A stretch of 64,000 nt of DNA from Gammaproteobacteria bacterium (lineage in GTDB: Bacteria > Pseudomonadota > Gammaproteobacteria > SG8-11), in contig JAHECY010000004.1 in assembly GCA_024641505.1 (NCBI GenBank), forward strand, positions 1-64,000, given 5' to 3'. The notes below the pieces were generated by a model. The model saw nothing but the letters and a program-made list of their open reading frames with translations, did no database searches and was not told the origin of the DNA. This document shows positions 35,531 through 45,475 of this stretch, in pieces (within the stretch, counting starts at the first letter, position 1; every line of letters begins with the position of its first letter). Both the position numbers and the translations under genes were made by a program.

Positions 35531-36403
35531 TTAGCGTATTTTCCGACTTTCGTCCGTTAATTCCTCGATCAGAGGACTAAGAATGATCTCCATGGCAAAA
35601 CCCATCTTGGCGCCCGGCACCACCAGGTTATTGGGACGCGACATGAACGAATCCTTGATCATGTTCAGCAGATACGGGAAATCCACTTTTTTAGGATCCC
35701 GATACCGAATGACAATAAAGCTTTCATCAGGCGTCGGAATGTCGCGTGCAATGAAGGGATTGGAGGTGTCGACCGTGGGAACGCGCTGGAAGTTGATATG
35801 GCTGCGCGAGAACTGCGGTGTTATATAATGCACATAGTCATACATACGACGCAGAATAGTGTCGGTGACGGCTTCAGGCGAGTACCCGCGCTGGGAAGTA
35901 TCGCGGTGGATCTTCTGAATCCATTCCAGATTAACGATGGGCACCACTCCGATCAGCAGATCTACATACTGCGCGACATTGACGTTGCCATGCACCACGC
36001 CACCGTGCAAGCCTTCGTAAAACAGCAAATCGCTGCCCTGTTCCAGGTCTTGCCACGCCGTGAACGTACCGGGGTCCTGGCCCCAGGGTTCACCTTCCTC
36101 GGCGCTGTGGATGTAGTAACGACGCTTGCCGGTACCGGATTCGCCATAGGTCTTGAATAAGTCTTCGATCTTGGCAAAGTCATTGCCTTCCGGGCCGAAG
36201 TGGCTGAGGATCTTGCCTTGCTTCTGGGCTTTGGCAATTTCTTCTTTCATTTGCTTGCGATCGAAACGGTGGAAACTGTCGCCTTCCACGACTACCGGTT
36301 TGATTTTTTCCCGATAGAAAATGTGTTCGAAGGCATTCTTAACCGTCGTCGTGCCAGCGCCCGAGGAGCCGGTGACGGCGATAATCGGGTGTTTCTTGGA
36401 CAT
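35531..36403 (-). CDS. prkB: phosphoribulokinase
   Basis: A 290-aa class I (proteobacterial) phosphoribulokinase, the Calvin-cycle enzyme that makes ribulose-1,5-bisphosphate with ATP. The P-loop is GSSGAGTTT (12-20), followed by VVEGDSFHRFDR, HFGPEGNDF and the YEGLHGG motif with its catalytic Asp/Glu surroundings. GGGGAG precedes the ATG. It is not next to RuBisCO here; it stands with nsrR upstream on the same strand, 157 nt away. A Calvin cycle in the organism is inferred from this gene alone. Confidence 0.96.
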   Translation of the reverse strand: MSKKHPIIAVTGSSGAGTTTVKNAFEHIFYREKIKPVVVEGDSFHRFDRKQMKEEIAKAQKQGKILSHFGPEGNDFAKIEDLFKTYGESGTGKRRYYIHSAEEGEPWGQDPGTFTAWQDLEQGSDLLFYEGLHGGVVHGNVNVAQYVDLLIGVVPIVNLEWIQKIHRDTSQRGYSPEAVTDTILRRMYDYVHYITPQFSRSHINFQRVPTVDTSNPFIARDIPTPDESFIVIRYRDPKKVDFPYLLNMIKDSFMSRPNNLVVPGAKMGFAMEIILSPLIEELTDESRKIR

Positions 36404-36560
36404 AAGTACTCCCCTTATAGATGTAACTTTTTGAAATCGTGTCTATTGTTCTTCTTATGGATTCTTTACTGGTTGGCTCTGTTATTCCGCTATCATAATA
36501 TGGATTATGACTGACCAGAGGGCTGTAATAGTACCCTATTTCATGGATCTTACAAAGGCG

Positions 36561-37013
36561 TCACGTGATGGCTTTTGCCCGATGAAATGTAATGGGAATT
36601 TCCGATGGTGGGGTAGTTTTGACGGCATCGGCCAGGGTGTATTGGCCTAACACGTCAAGGAATGATTCTCCTGCCCGATGGAGGGCGTTTTTGAGAGCAC
36701 ACAAGGGCAGGATTTTGCAGGGCAGGGGGGCATCGCCAAAACATTCTACAATATTGAAATTAGGCTCAACTTTGCGGACAACATCGCCAATATTGATGTC
36801 TTCAGGAGGGTGGGCTAAGCGTAAGCCACCCCCCTTGCCGCGAAACGACAGGATGTAGCCTAGAATCGCCAAATTATGGACGATTTTAACCAGATGATTG
36901 CGGGATATCTGATAATAATCAGATATTTCCGAAATAGTGACAGTTTTTTCCGGGTTAACACTGAGGTAAACCAGTACGCGCAGTGAGTAATCCGTATAGA
37001 GTGTCAATTGCAT
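36561..37013 (-). CDS. nsrR: NsrR-type Rrf2 nitric-oxide sensor
   Basis: A 150-aa Rrf2-family repressor. The N-terminal winged helix (MQLTLYTDYSLRVLVYLS) and the three cysteines Cys91, Cys99 and Cys105 in C.......C.....C match the iron-sulfur cluster ligands of NsrR, which loses its cluster on NO. GKGGGLRLA is the Rrf2 wing. Likely targets are NO detoxification or denitrification genes, none of which is recognised in the window. Confidence 0.9.
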   Translation of the reverse strand: MQLTLYTDYSLRVLVYLSVNPEKTVTISEISDYYQISRNHLVKIVHNLAILGYILSFRGKGGGLRLAHPPEDINIGDVVRKVEPNFNIVECFGDAPLPCKILPLCALKNALHRAGESFLDVLGQYTLADAVKTTPPSEIPITFHRAKAIT

Positions 37014-37074
37014 AATATTTTTAATGTAGCAAACCGTCGATCGTATTTCATCATACGCCTTGGGATAAATATTT

Positions 37075-37102
37075 CCACAGCTAGTAGAGGTTCTAGTGGT
37101 GG
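37075..37102 (-). terminator. topA 3' hairpin
   Basis: CCAC-AG-CTAG and CTAG-TG-GTGG pair at nine of ten positions around a TAGAGGTT loop, 25 nt after the topA stop. The following sequence is moderately T-rich on the minus strand. Confidence 0.45.
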
Positions 37103-37126
37103 GTCCTCGCAGATGCGGTTATCCGA

Positions 37127-39412
37127 TCAGGTTTCTTCTTCTTCCGTGACCGCTTCTTTAAAGTCGCATTCCTTCTGCGGACATTGTTTCTCCGCGCCTT
37201 TTCGCTTCGTCACTTTTAACGAAAGAATTGGCCAGCCGCAGGACGGACAGGGCTCGTTGAGTGGTTCATTCCACAGGGCGTAATCGCAATCCGGGTAGCG
37301 GGCGCAGGAATAGAATATCTTGCCGCGGCGGGATTTACGTTTGAGCAGGGTGCCTTGCCGGCACTGGGGGCAGGGGACTTTGGTGTCTTCCGGTGCTTCC
37401 AGGGGTTCCATGTGATTGCAGTTGGGATAACCCGAGCAACCAATGAATTTTCCATAGCGGCCATGTTTGACGACGAGTTGGGAGCCACACTGCGGGCATA
37501 CCCGGCCCTCGATGGTCTGGGGTTGGGCATTGGCGTCTTCATTGACGTTGCGGGTGTAATCGCAATCGGGATAGGCGGTGCAACCGATGAACAGTCCCCG
37601 TTTACCCAGGCGTTTGGACAGCGGCTGACCACACTTGGGACACGCTTCGTCCAGGGTTTCGTGGGTAACGTCACGCCGGTCCACGTTTTTTTCCGTGTCC
37701 TCAACCTGTTGGTGAAACGGCGTCCAGAACGCGTGCATCACCGGCACCCATTCTTTTTCGCCGCGGGAGATGGCATCCAGTTCATCTTCCAGGCGTGCCG
37801 TGAAATCATAATCCACGTACTGGGTAAAATAATTGGTCAGGAATTTATTGACGATACGGCCCACATCCGTGGGGGTGAAGCGCTTTTTCTCCAGTTCCAC
37901 GTATTCACGCGCCTGCAGGGTAGAAATGATCGAGGCATAGGTTGATGGTCGTCCGATACCGTGTTCTTCGAGGGACTTGACCAGGCTCGCTTCCGTGTAG
38001 CGGGGCGGTGGTTCGGTGAAATGCTGTTCCGGGCGAATCTTGTCCAGAGTAATGTATTCACCTTCAATCAAAGGCGGCAGCAGGGTGCCGCCATCATCAT
38101 CGGGAGAGTCGTCCTTACTTTCCTGGTAGACGGTAATAAAACCTGCATGGGCGATGGTGGAGCCGTTGGCGCGGAACCTATGCTCCGCTCCCGCAGTCAT
38201 ATCTGCGGCCACGGTGTCGATGGTGGCGTGAATCATTTGACAGGCGACGGTACGTTTCCAGATCAGGTCATAGAGCTTGAATTGGTCAGGACTCAGATTG
38301 CTCTTGATTTCAGCGGGCACGCGCAGTACGGAAGTGGGGCGAATCGCCTCATGGGCCTCCTGGGCGTTCTTGGATTTGGTTTTGAAAACGCGCGCTTCTT
38401 CCGGCAGGTTATCCGCGCCGTAGCGATCCCGGATGAACTGGCGCATTTCTTCCACCGCTTCCTGAGCCAGGCTCACCGAATCGGTACGCATGTAGCTGAT
38501 CAAACCGGTGGCTTCACCGTCGATTTCGATCCCTTCATAGAGCTGTTGGGCGATACGCATGGTGCGCTGAGTCGTGAAACCGAGTTTGCGTGACGCCTCT
38601 TGTTGCAGCGTGGAGGTAATGAACGGTGGTGCGGGATTACGCTTGCGCTTTTTCTTTTCAACCTTTTCGACCAGCAATTTGCCGTTGGCGGCGGCATTGA
38701 GGGTCTGCTGGGCCTCGGTGGCCAGCGTTTCGTTATTGATATCGAACTGACTGAGTTTGTTGCCATGGTAATAAGTGAGTTTGGCAACGAATTTTTGGGC
38801 TTCTTTATCCAGATCAGCTTCAATGGTCCAGTATTCCTGGGCCAGAAATTTTTCGATTTCCTCCTCACGTTCCACGATCAGACGTAACGCGGGGCTTTGT
38901 ACCCGGCCGGCGGACAAGCCGCGCCGCACTTTTTTCCAAAGCAGGGGCGACAGGTTGAAACCCACCAGATAGTCCAGGGCACGGCGCGCTTGTTGCGCGT
39001 TTACCAGATCCGTGGACAGCTCACGGGGATGCTCCATGGCTTCCTGGATGGCGCGTTTGGTGATTTCGTGGAACACCACGCGGCCCACGGTTTTGTCCTC
39101 AAGCAGGCCTTCATCATTGAGCATTTCATAAAGATGCCAGGAAATGGCCTCGCCTTCGCGATCGGGGTCAGTCGCCAGGTAGAGGGCGTCGACGCCCTTC
39201 AAAGCTTTAACGATAGCGTCGACGTGTTTCTCATTCTTTTCGATTACCCGGTACTTCATTTTGAAGTCGTGACCCGGATCCACGGCGCCTTCCTTGGGCA
39301 GCAGATCACGGACATGACCGTACGAGGCCAGGACTTGAAAGCCCCGTCCCAGGTATTTTTTGATGGTGTTCGCCTTGGCCGGCGACTCGACGATTACCAG
39401 TGCTTTGCCCAT
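37127..39412 (-). CDS. topA: DNA topoisomerase I
   Basis: A 761-aa type IA topoisomerase that relaxes negative supercoils. The Toprim domain (VIVESPAKANTI; YLATDPDREGEA), the catalytic Tyr in GLISYMRTDS and four C-terminal zinc ribbons (CPKC, CPQC, CPQC, CPSC pairs) are complete, the latter being E. coli-like. The stop is at 37127. It is in line with smg, dprA and the lysM gene, the usual neighbours. Confidence 0.97.
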   Translation of the reverse strand: MGKALVIVESPAKANTIKKYLGRGFQVLASYGHVRDLLPKEGAVDPGHDFKMKYRVIEKNEKHVDAIVKALKGVDALYLATDPDREGEAISWHLYEMLNDEGLLEDKTVGRVVFHEITKRAIQEAMEHPRELSTDLVNAQQARRALDYLVGFNLSPLLWKKVRRGLSAGRVQSPALRLIVEREEEIEKFLAQEYWTIEADLDKEAQKFVAKLTYYHGNKLSQFDINNETLATEAQQTLNAAANGKLLVEKVEKKKRKRNPAPPFITSTLQQEASRKLGFTTQRTMRIAQQLYEGIEIDGEATGLISYMRTDSVSLAQEAVEEMRQFIRDRYGADNLPEEARVFKTKSKNAQEAHEAIRPTSVLRVPAEIKSNLSPDQFKLYDLIWKRTVACQMIHATIDTVAADMTAGAEHRFRANGSTIAHAGFITVYQESKDDSPDDDGGTLLPPLIEGEYITLDKIRPEQHFTEPPPRYTEASLVKSLEEHGIGRPSTYASIISTLQAREYVELEKKRFTPTDVGRIVNKFLTNYFTQYVDYDFTARLEDELDAISRGEKEWVPVMHAFWTPFHQQVEDTEKNVDRRDVTHETLDEACPKCGQPLSKRLGKRGLFIGCTAYPDCDYTRNVNEDANAQPQTIEGRVCPQCGSQLVVKHGRYGKFIGCSGYPNCNHMEPLEAPEDTKVPCPQCRQGTLLKRKSRRGKIFYSCARYPDCDYALWNEPLNEPCPSCGWPILSLKVTKRKGAEKQCPQKECDFKEAVTEEEET

Positions 39413-39536
39413 GATGTAATGAACAATCTCTATCTTAGTGTAACTGTGAAAATCCGGTTGCAGGCCGAAGTGGTACGTGTGCCGTCGTGTAACGTGCTGT
39501 GGTCAACTTATCATTGCACTGGATGTCGCGTCCGGA

Positions 39537-40016
39537 TCAGTGCAGATTATTGGGCAGTTCGTCCAGCACCATGTCTTCCATCCAGGTCAGGGCTTCTTCC
39601 CTGCCGGGTTGGTTGAACAACACCATTAACACTACCCACTTGAGTTGGTCGATGTCAAAGTCATCACTGTCCAGGGCCATGGCCCGATCGATGACCAGTT
39701 CGCGCGTATCCTGATCCAGCACACCCACTTGTTCGAGAAACAACAGGAAGCCGCGACAGGTAACGTCCAGCTTCTCCATCTCCTGTGGGGCGTACATACG
39801 GATGGAGCGTCCCTGGGTCGGCATGGGTTCCTGGGTTTGGCCCCGTAATTGGGTCAAACTTTCCAACCAGTCGAACGCCTTGTTGATTTCAGAATGAAGA
39901 AATCCCGCTTCCTTCAGTTCCACTTTGAGTGACTCGGGATCCGAATACAGATTGGCATCATCATCCATATAGTTCTCAAAGAGATACATCAGTACATCGA
40001 ACACGTTTTCTTTCAT
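39537..40016 (-). CDS. smg: Smg family (DUF494) protein
   Basis: A 159-aa acidic protein of the Smg/DUF494 family: MKENVFDVLMYLFENY at the N-terminus and LVIDRAMALD...DQLKWVVLMVLFNQP near the C-terminus are the signature. It always sits between dprA and topA in gammaproteobacteria, as here (18 nt after dprA). The biochemical role is unknown. Confidence 0.93.
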   Translation of the reverse strand: MKENVFDVLMYLFENYMDDDANLYSDPESLKVELKEAGFLHSEINKAFDWLESLTQLRGQTQEPMPTQGRSIRMYAPQEMEKLDVTCRGFLLFLEQVGVLDQDTRELVIDRAMALDSDDFDIDQLKWVVLMVLFNQPGREEALTWMEDMVLDELPNNLH

Positions 40017-40034
40017 TGTCCCAACCTGTCGTTG

Positions 40035-41159
40035 TTATCGCAGTCTGGTGTAACGCCCGTCAATCCCTGTTACAAAGCCCTGCAATTCTAATACCAAAAG
40101 AATGGACGAAACGGCTGCGGGCGTCAATCCACTTCGGTTTATTACTTCATCAATAGACACGGAAGTGCTGCTGATATTTTCAAGGAGCTCAGCCTGCTCG
40201 GGGGTTAAGCCATTCATTGCGCGAGGTATCTCAGGCAACGATATTTCATTTGGGGTTGTCATTCCTCTACAGATATCGGTTGTTTGATTAAGTTCACTTA
40301 AAATATCCGGGTAACGCTCCACCAGTTTCGCGCCTTGCTTGATCAGATGGTGGCAACCGCTGGATTTGGGGTCATGAATGGATCCGGGCACCGCAAATAC
40401 CTCGCGACCCTGCTCCAAAGCCAGCCGGGCGGTGATCAGGGATCCGCTGCGCAAGGTGGCTTGGACGACAATGATGCCGACTGACAAACCGCTGATAATC
40501 CGGTTACGCCGGGGAAAATGCCCCGGGTGGGGCGCGGTGGCGAGTGGAAACTCGGACACCAGTGCGCCCCGGTCGATAATTGTCTGGGCGAGTACCCGAT
40601 GACTGTGGGGGTAAACCCGATCCAGGCCGGTACCGAGTACCGCCACCGTCGTACCCTCCGGGTGATGCAGGGCGCCACGGTGGGCGGCGGCATCGATACC
40701 TTGGGCCAGCCCACTGGTGATGCTGTAGCCCTGAATGGCCAACTGCCAGGCCAGATTAAATGCGTTCTCCCTGCCGTAAATCGTCGGATTGCGGCTGCCC
40801 ACCAGTGCCAGTTGGTGCAATTGCAGTAATGTGGGATCGCCACTGACGAACAACACCGGAGGTGCGTCGCTAAGGTGTTTCAATGGAGCCGGATATCGGG
40901 GGTCAAGCAGGGTGATAATATGATTGGTGGGCGCCTGAGCCCAGTTTAAATGATGCTCCACGCGGTGCCAGTCCGGATTTCTCAGGCAGGCGCTGGTACC
41001 GGCGGGCAGTTCCCGTGCCACTCTGTCAGGCTCTGCAATGATGTCAGCCGGCGTGTGGCGGGAGGCCAGTAGATGCAAGAAGCGGTTCGGGCCGATACCG
41101 GGAACGAACAGGAGTGCCAGCCAACAGGCCAGCTCATTGGTGCTGAGTGCTGTCATCAC
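40035..41159 (-). CDS. dprA: DNA-processing protein DprA
   Basis: A 374-aa single-strand DNA-binding protein that loads RecA during natural transformation. SAM-like helices at the N-terminus, the Rossmann DprA core (VGSRNPTIYGRENA; GLAQGIDAAAH; GTGLDRVYP; RNRIISGLS) and a C-terminal winged helix (from about 300) are all present. It lies in the smg/topA run; no other competence gene is in the window. Confidence 0.95.
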   Translation of the reverse strand: MMTALSTNELACWLALLFVPGIGPNRFLHLLASRHTPADIIAEPDRVARELPAGTSACLRNPDWHRVEHHLNWAQAPTNHIITLLDPRYPAPLKHLSDAPPVLFVSGDPTLLQLHQLALVGSRNPTIYGRENAFNLAWQLAIQGYSITSGLAQGIDAAAHRGALHHPEGTTVAVLGTGLDRVYPHSHRVLAQTIIDRGALVSEFPLATAPHPGHFPRRNRIISGLSVGIIVVQATLRSGSLITARLALEQGREVFAVPGSIHDPKSSGCHHLIKQGAKLVERYPDILSELNQTTDICRGMTTPNEISLPEIPRAMNGLTPEQAELLENISSTSVSIDEVINRSGLTPAAVSSILLVLELQGFVTGIDGRYTRLR

Positions 41160-41182
41160 GACTATCCTTGTCGTTGTTGATC

Positions 41183-41200
41183 ACGTCATTCGGATGACGT
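41183..41200 (-). other. hairpin between the lysM gene and dprA
   Basis: ACGTCAT-tcgg-ATGACGT, a perfect 7-bp stem with a tetraloop, in the 51-nt gap between the lysM gene and dprA. No T-run; it could attenuate or stabilise the transcript. Confidence 0.4.
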
Positions 41201-41210
41201 TACCCCGGTG

Positions 41211-42377
41211 TTAGGGATTGCGCAAGACATCGTACAACTGAATGTCCTTGATGGTGTCCATCACCAGGCCAAAACTGACCCGATCAAAAGTCTTAAAAAC
41301 CATAATCAGTCCAGACCGGGTGTCTGGTAGCTGTACTGAATCACGTGGATTGGGGCTGATGACATTCCGAATCCGGTGCCCCTTGCGGTACACCGCTAGT
41401 ACATGGCCCGGTTCAATGCCATCAAATTCCCCAAGATTGATTACCGCTGTCTGATACAGGCCAATACGGGTTACAGCATCCAGGACTTCGATGATTTGCC
41501 CTTCCACCGGAGTCGCCGGTGCGTGGGGCAAATAGTTGGCTCTCATTTCATCGTCCAGAATGGGTAACAATTTGTCGCCCAGCAAGGTTTCTCTCTCGGA
41601 GTTCACGATTTGTAAAGTCGTGGGATTGCCAAAACTTCTTACCAGTGTAGTCCCGACATAAATGGCTTCGAAACCTAATATATCGTCTTCATCAGCATCC
41701 TGGTTACGGTATACGCGTCCCGTGCGATACAAGCTGAATCGGTTGGTTTTGCCGGCCTCGATGCCCACGGCATAAAGAGTGTCGCCACTGCCCGAAATCA
41801 AGTGATTGTCTTCACCGGACACGACATAACCGGAACTGTTCAGCTCCTTCTCGCTGATTACCATGGGTTTAGAAAGAAACTGTTCGATAATTTCAATGGG
41901 TATTGTGGGGATCGCCCGGTCTTTATGGGTGCGCCGAATTTTGGGTTCGAGTTTTCCGGTGTTGCTGGCGCTGACGATTTTCACAGTTCTCTTTGTGGAT
42001 TTTCCTGGCGTGGTGGTGGCCGAGGAGGGGTCCGCCGACGTCCTGCCGGGGCTGGTCATCTGCTGCTCACCGGTGACCGTCTCCGTTTCCACAACCCGTT
42101 CCAAACGGCGCAGCACCGGTTGCCCGTTCTGATAGGTCATGACGATGATGTCGCCAGGATAGATCAAATGGGGATTCTCAATTTGCGGATTGAAGTCCCA
42201 CACATCGGGCCAGCGCCAGGGATCTCGTAGAAAGCGGGCGGAAATGCCCCACAAGGTATCCCCTTTGACGACGGTATAACGCTCCGGTGCATCCGGGGCC
42301 AAAGCGATTTCGTCGCTGCTGGCGCTGGTGCTGACACCCAGAATCAATATCAGTAAAGTAATGCTGATGAGCCGCAT
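41211..42377 (-). CDS. exported LysM-domain protein
   Basis: A 388-aa secreted peptidoglycan-binding protein. A signal peptide (MRLISITLLILILGVSTSASS) is followed by a LysM domain (YTVVKGDTLWGISARFL ... IYPGD). The rest is a beta-rich region with SGSGDTLYA and a C-terminal globular domain. ATG 42377 with AGGA 5 nt upstream is the likely start; ATG at 42389 and 42440 are also in frame. Its place between dprA and def is conserved; the role in the envelope is not known. It is divergent from def across a 252-nt promoter region. Confidence 0.85.
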   Translation of the reverse strand: MRLISITLLILILGVSTSASSDEIALAPDAPERYTVVKGDTLWGISARFLRDPWRWPDVWDFNPQIENPHLIYPGDIIVMTYQNGQPVLRRLERVVETETVTGEQQMTSPGRTSADPSSATTTPGKSTKRTVKIVSASNTGKLEPKIRRTHKDRAIPTIPIEIIEQFLSKPMVISEKELNSSGYVVSGEDNHLISGSGDTLYAVGIEAGKTNRFSLYRTGRVYRNQDADEDDILGFEAIYVGTTLVRSFGNPTTLQIVNSERETLLGDKLLPILDDEMRANYLPHAPATPVEGQIIEVLDAVTRIGLYQTAVINLGEFDGIEPGHVLAVYRKGHRIRNVISPNPRDSVQLPDTRSGLIMVFKTFDRVSFGLVMDTIKDIQLYDVLRNP

Positions 42378-42629
42378 GGCTGTCCTCATTTTCTTCGTGT
42401 TGCTACGGCTGAAACTTTTCCCCCGGAAACGCGCGTGCAAACTTTTCCAGGGGGGTTAGCGTATCCGGCTGGGAGGAACCGCCAACAACCGGTAGAATAT
42501 GCACTCTATATCGACCAAACCTATGGATAATTAAACTGTTAACTAAGGCTTGTCGGTTCGTTTTATCCCTTAGGAAAAATGAGTTCTATCACCTCTCGGC
42601 CCACAAAGAAAATTAAGACTGTAAATATT

Positions 42630-43133
42630 ATGGCTTTATTGAATATACTGCACTACCCGGATCCCCGTTTGCGCAACAATGCCGAACCTGTGGCCACGGT
42701 TGGTGCTGAAGAAAAACAATTGGTCGCGGACATGTTTGAAACCATGTACAGCGCGCCGGGTATCGGTCTGGCGGCAATTCAAGTCAACGTACCCAAACGC
42801 ATTATCGTCATCGATATCAGCGAGGATCAGACCCAGCCCATGTGTTTTATCAATCCCCAGATCAAGCGCCGGGAAGGGGAAGAGCAGATGGAGGAGGGGT
42901 GTTTGTCGGTGCCCGGAATCTACGAACCGGTGGTGCGTTACCGGAGCATCATGGTACAGGCCCTTGACCGTAAGGGATCGGCGTTCGAGTTGGAAGCCGA
43001 TGGCTTGCTCAGCGTGTGTATACAGCACGAAATCGATCATTTGGATGGCAAATTGTTCGTGGATTATTTATCGGAAATGAAGCGTACCCGCATTCGTAAG
43101 AAGCTCGAGAAAATGCGGCGTCAGACCTTATAG
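42630..43133 (+). CDS. def: peptide deformylase
   Basis: A 167-aa metalloprotease that removes the formyl group from nascent N-terminal Met. The three motifs are intact: [15 protein letters not shown] (Cys91) and QHEIDHLDG (His133, His137, catalytic Glu134). The start ATG 42630 gives the family N-terminus [14 protein letters not shown]; an ATG at 42579 is less likely. It overlaps nothing and is 2 nt from fmt. Confidence 0.96.
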   Translation: MALLNILHYPDPRLRNNAEPVATVGAEEKQLVADMFETMYSAPGIGLAAIQVNVPKRIIVIDISEDQTQPMCFINPQIKRREGEEQMEEGCLSVPGIYEPVVRYRSIMVQALDRKGSAFELEADGLLSVCIQHEIDHLDGKLFVDYLSEMKRTRIRKKLEKMRRQTL

Positions 43134-43135
43134 CC

Positions 43136-44125
43136 ATGTCTACTGCCGCATCGTCCACCGGGACGCCCGAGCACCTTGTCACGCCTTTGTCCATCGTTTT
43201 TGCCGGCACTCCGGAATTCGCCGCGACGGTGTTGCAAGCCTTGCTGCAAACGCCGCATCACATCCGCGCCGTGTATACTCAGCCGGATCGACCGGCGGGT
43301 CGTGGCCGCAAGTTGCGGCCGAGTCCGGTGAAAGAGTGCGCCTTGGAGGCGCAACTGCCCGTGGAGCAGCCGCAGACCCTGCGTGATGCCGAAGTACAGC
43401 GGCAACTGCAGGCGTATCAGGCGGATCTGATGGTGGTGGTAGCTTATGGCCTGATCCTGCCGCCAGCGGTGCTGGCGGCGTTTCCTCTGGGATGTGTCAA
43501 CGTGCATGCCTCCCTGTTGCCGCGTTGGCGCGGTGCGGCGCCGATTCAGCGCGCCATTGAGGCCGGTGACGAGACTACCGGTATTACCATTATGCAGATG
43601 GATAAGGGCTTGGATACCGGGGCGATGCTCGCGGTCCAGGAGTGCGCTATTACGGCGGATGATACCGCGCAAACACTGCATGATCGACTGGCAGGGATGG
43701 GCGCGTCATTATTATGCGCGACCTTGCCTCGGTTACGAATCGGCGCTCTCAGTCCGGAACCGCAGGATGATGCGCTGGCAAGTTACGCCGCAAAGATCGT
43801 CAAGGATGATGCGCGTATCGATTGGCGACGTTCGGCGCGCGAGATCGAGCTGCAGATACGCGCCTTCAATCCCTGGCCCGGCGCTTACACCGAATACCGT
43901 GATGGGAACCTGAAAATCTGGAGCGCGCAGGCCGTTGTCGGCGGCAGCGGTGCAGCTCCTGGCACCGTCGTGGCGATCGGCAAAGATGCTATCGATATGA
44001 GTACTGGTGCCGAGATTTTGCGCATCACCCGGCTGCAAGTTCCTGGCGGTAAACCGGTGGCGGCTCGGGATTTTATTAACGCCCATCGTGATCTGCGGGT
44101 CGGCGCTGGATTTCAGAATGCATAA
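43136..44125 (+). CDS. fmt: methionyl-tRNA formyltransferase
   Basis: A 329-aa enzyme that formylates Met-tRNAfMet. N-terminal formyltransferase with VFAGTPEFA, NVHASLLPRWRGAAPIQRA (catalytic Asn/His region) and MDKGLDTG; C-terminal tRNA-binding barrel from about 210 (NPWPGAYT). The N-terminus carries an unusual 15-residue Ser/Thr-rich extension before the core. It follows def by 2 nt and precedes rsmB by 24 nt. Confidence 0.95.
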   Translation: MSTAASSTGTPEHLVTPLSIVFAGTPEFAATVLQALLQTPHHIRAVYTQPDRPAGRGRKLRPSPVKECALEAQLPVEQPQTLRDAEVQRQLQAYQADLMVVVAYGLILPPAVLAAFPLGCVNVHASLLPRWRGAAPIQRAIEAGDETTGITIMQMDKGLDTGAMLAVQECAITADDTAQTLHDRLAGMGASLLCATLPRLRIGALSPEPQDDALASYAAKIVKDDARIDWRRSAREIELQIRAFNPWPGAYTEYRDGNLKIWSAQAVVGGSGAAPGTVVAIGKDAIDMSTGAEILRITRLQVPGGKPVAARDFINAHRDLRVGAGFQNA

Positions 44126-44149
44126 AATTCCCATGTTGGAGTTCTTGCC

Positions 44150-45445
44150 ATGAGTGCCCGGGTGGTAGCGGTAGCAATTTTGACGGAGGTGTTTGCGGGT
44201 GCTTCGCTCACCAGCGCGTGCCAGCAACGGCTGCCGACATTGCATGACAGTCGGGATCGTGCGTTCGCGCAGGAATTGGCCTATGGAGTCTGTCGGTGGC
44301 ACTTGCGTCTGCTGGCGTTGGTGGATGCTCTGTTGGCGCGCCCAATGCGGCAACGGGATTTCGATCTGAATCTGTTGCTGGCGGTGGGACTGTACCAATT
44401 GCTTTATACCCGGGTACCACAACACGCGGCATTGGCGGCGACCGTGCAGGGCGCGGTCGCCATGAACAAAGGCTGGGCCAAGGGGCTGGTCAACGGGGTA
44501 TTACGAAATTTTCTGCGGCGTCGAGATGATTTGTTGGCGGATCTGGAGCACGATCCGGTAACCCGCTGGTCCATGCCGCGCTGGTTGTTGGACACCTGGC
44601 GCCAGGACTGGCCGGACGCTTGGCAACAAATCGCCCGGTGCGCTAACGACTATCCGCCCCTGGTGCTGCGCATCAACCGGCAGCGAACTACCCGCGACCA
44701 GTATCTTGCACTGCTGCAAGCGGCAGGGTTGCAGGCGGACTCCGTAGCCGGGGCCGAAGATGCCGTTGTGCTGGCGCAGGCCATGCCAGTAGCGGAAATC
44801 CCGGGGTTCGCCGATGGCCTGGTGTCGGTACAAGACGCGGCGGCGCAACTGGCGCTGCCCTTGCTCGAGCTGGCGCCTGGAATGCGGGTGCTCGATGCCT
44901 GTGCGGCGCCGGGAGGCAAGTCTTGTCATATTCTCGAGCGAGAACCGACTTGTCGCCTCTTGTCGCTCGATATCGATGGCGAGCGTGTGGCGCAGATTAG
45001 CGACAACTTTCAACGTCTGGGGTTGCAGGGTGAGGTCCGAGTCGCCGATGCGGCGGAGCCTGATCATTGGTGGGATGGCGAGTTGTTTGATCGCATCCTG
45101 CTGGATGCTCCATGTTCGGGTTGCGGTGTGATAAGGCGCCATCCGGATATTAAAATATTGAGAAAACAAGGGGATGTGAGCGGGCTTGTGTATCGACAAA
45201 CACATTTGTTGGGGAATTTATGGCCGCTGCTTAAAAACCATGGCAAACTCGTTTATGCCACGTGTTCTATATTAAAAGCGGAAAATGCCGAACGTCTGCA
45301 CGCGTTTGCTGCGCAACATGGGGATGCGCGCTGCGACCCGATGGACGTGCCCTGGGGAAGGCCGCAGACGCCGGGTCGGCAAATCTTGCCGGGTGACGGC
45401 TTAATGGACGGATTTTACTACGGTAGTTTATGTAAGTCGGTTTGA
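44150..45445 (+). CDS. rsmB: 16S rRNA m5C967 methyltransferase
   Basis: A 431-aa RNA cytosine methyltransferase. N-terminal NusB-like RNA-binding helices (about 1-150) are followed by the SAM domain: motif I DACAAPGGKSCH, DAPCSGCGVIRRHPDIK with the catalytic Cys, and YATCS with the second Cys. Gene order def-fmt-rsmB is conserved. Confidence 0.95.
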   Translation: MSARVVAVAILTEVFAGASLTSACQQRLPTLHDSRDRAFAQELAYGVCRWHLRLLALVDALLARPMRQRDFDLNLLLAVGLYQLLYTRVPQHAALAATVQGAVAMNKGWAKGLVNGVLRNFLRRRDDLLADLEHDPVTRWSMPRWLLDTWRQDWPDAWQQIARCANDYPPLVLRINRQRTTRDQYLALLQAAGLQADSVAGAEDAVVLAQAMPVAEIPGFADGLVSVQDAAAQLALPLLELAPGMRVLDACAAPGGKSCHILEREPTCRLLSLDIDGERVAQISDNFQRLGLQGEVRVADAAEPDHWWDGELFDRILLDAPCSGCGVIRRHPDIKILRKQGDVSGLVYRQTHLLGNLWPLLKNHGKLVYATCSILKAENAERLHAFAAQHGDARCDPMDVPWGRPQTPGRQILPGDGLMDGFYYGSLCKSV

Positions 45446-45475
45446 TGAAGGATGATCAGGTGAAAGGCGGAAAAA

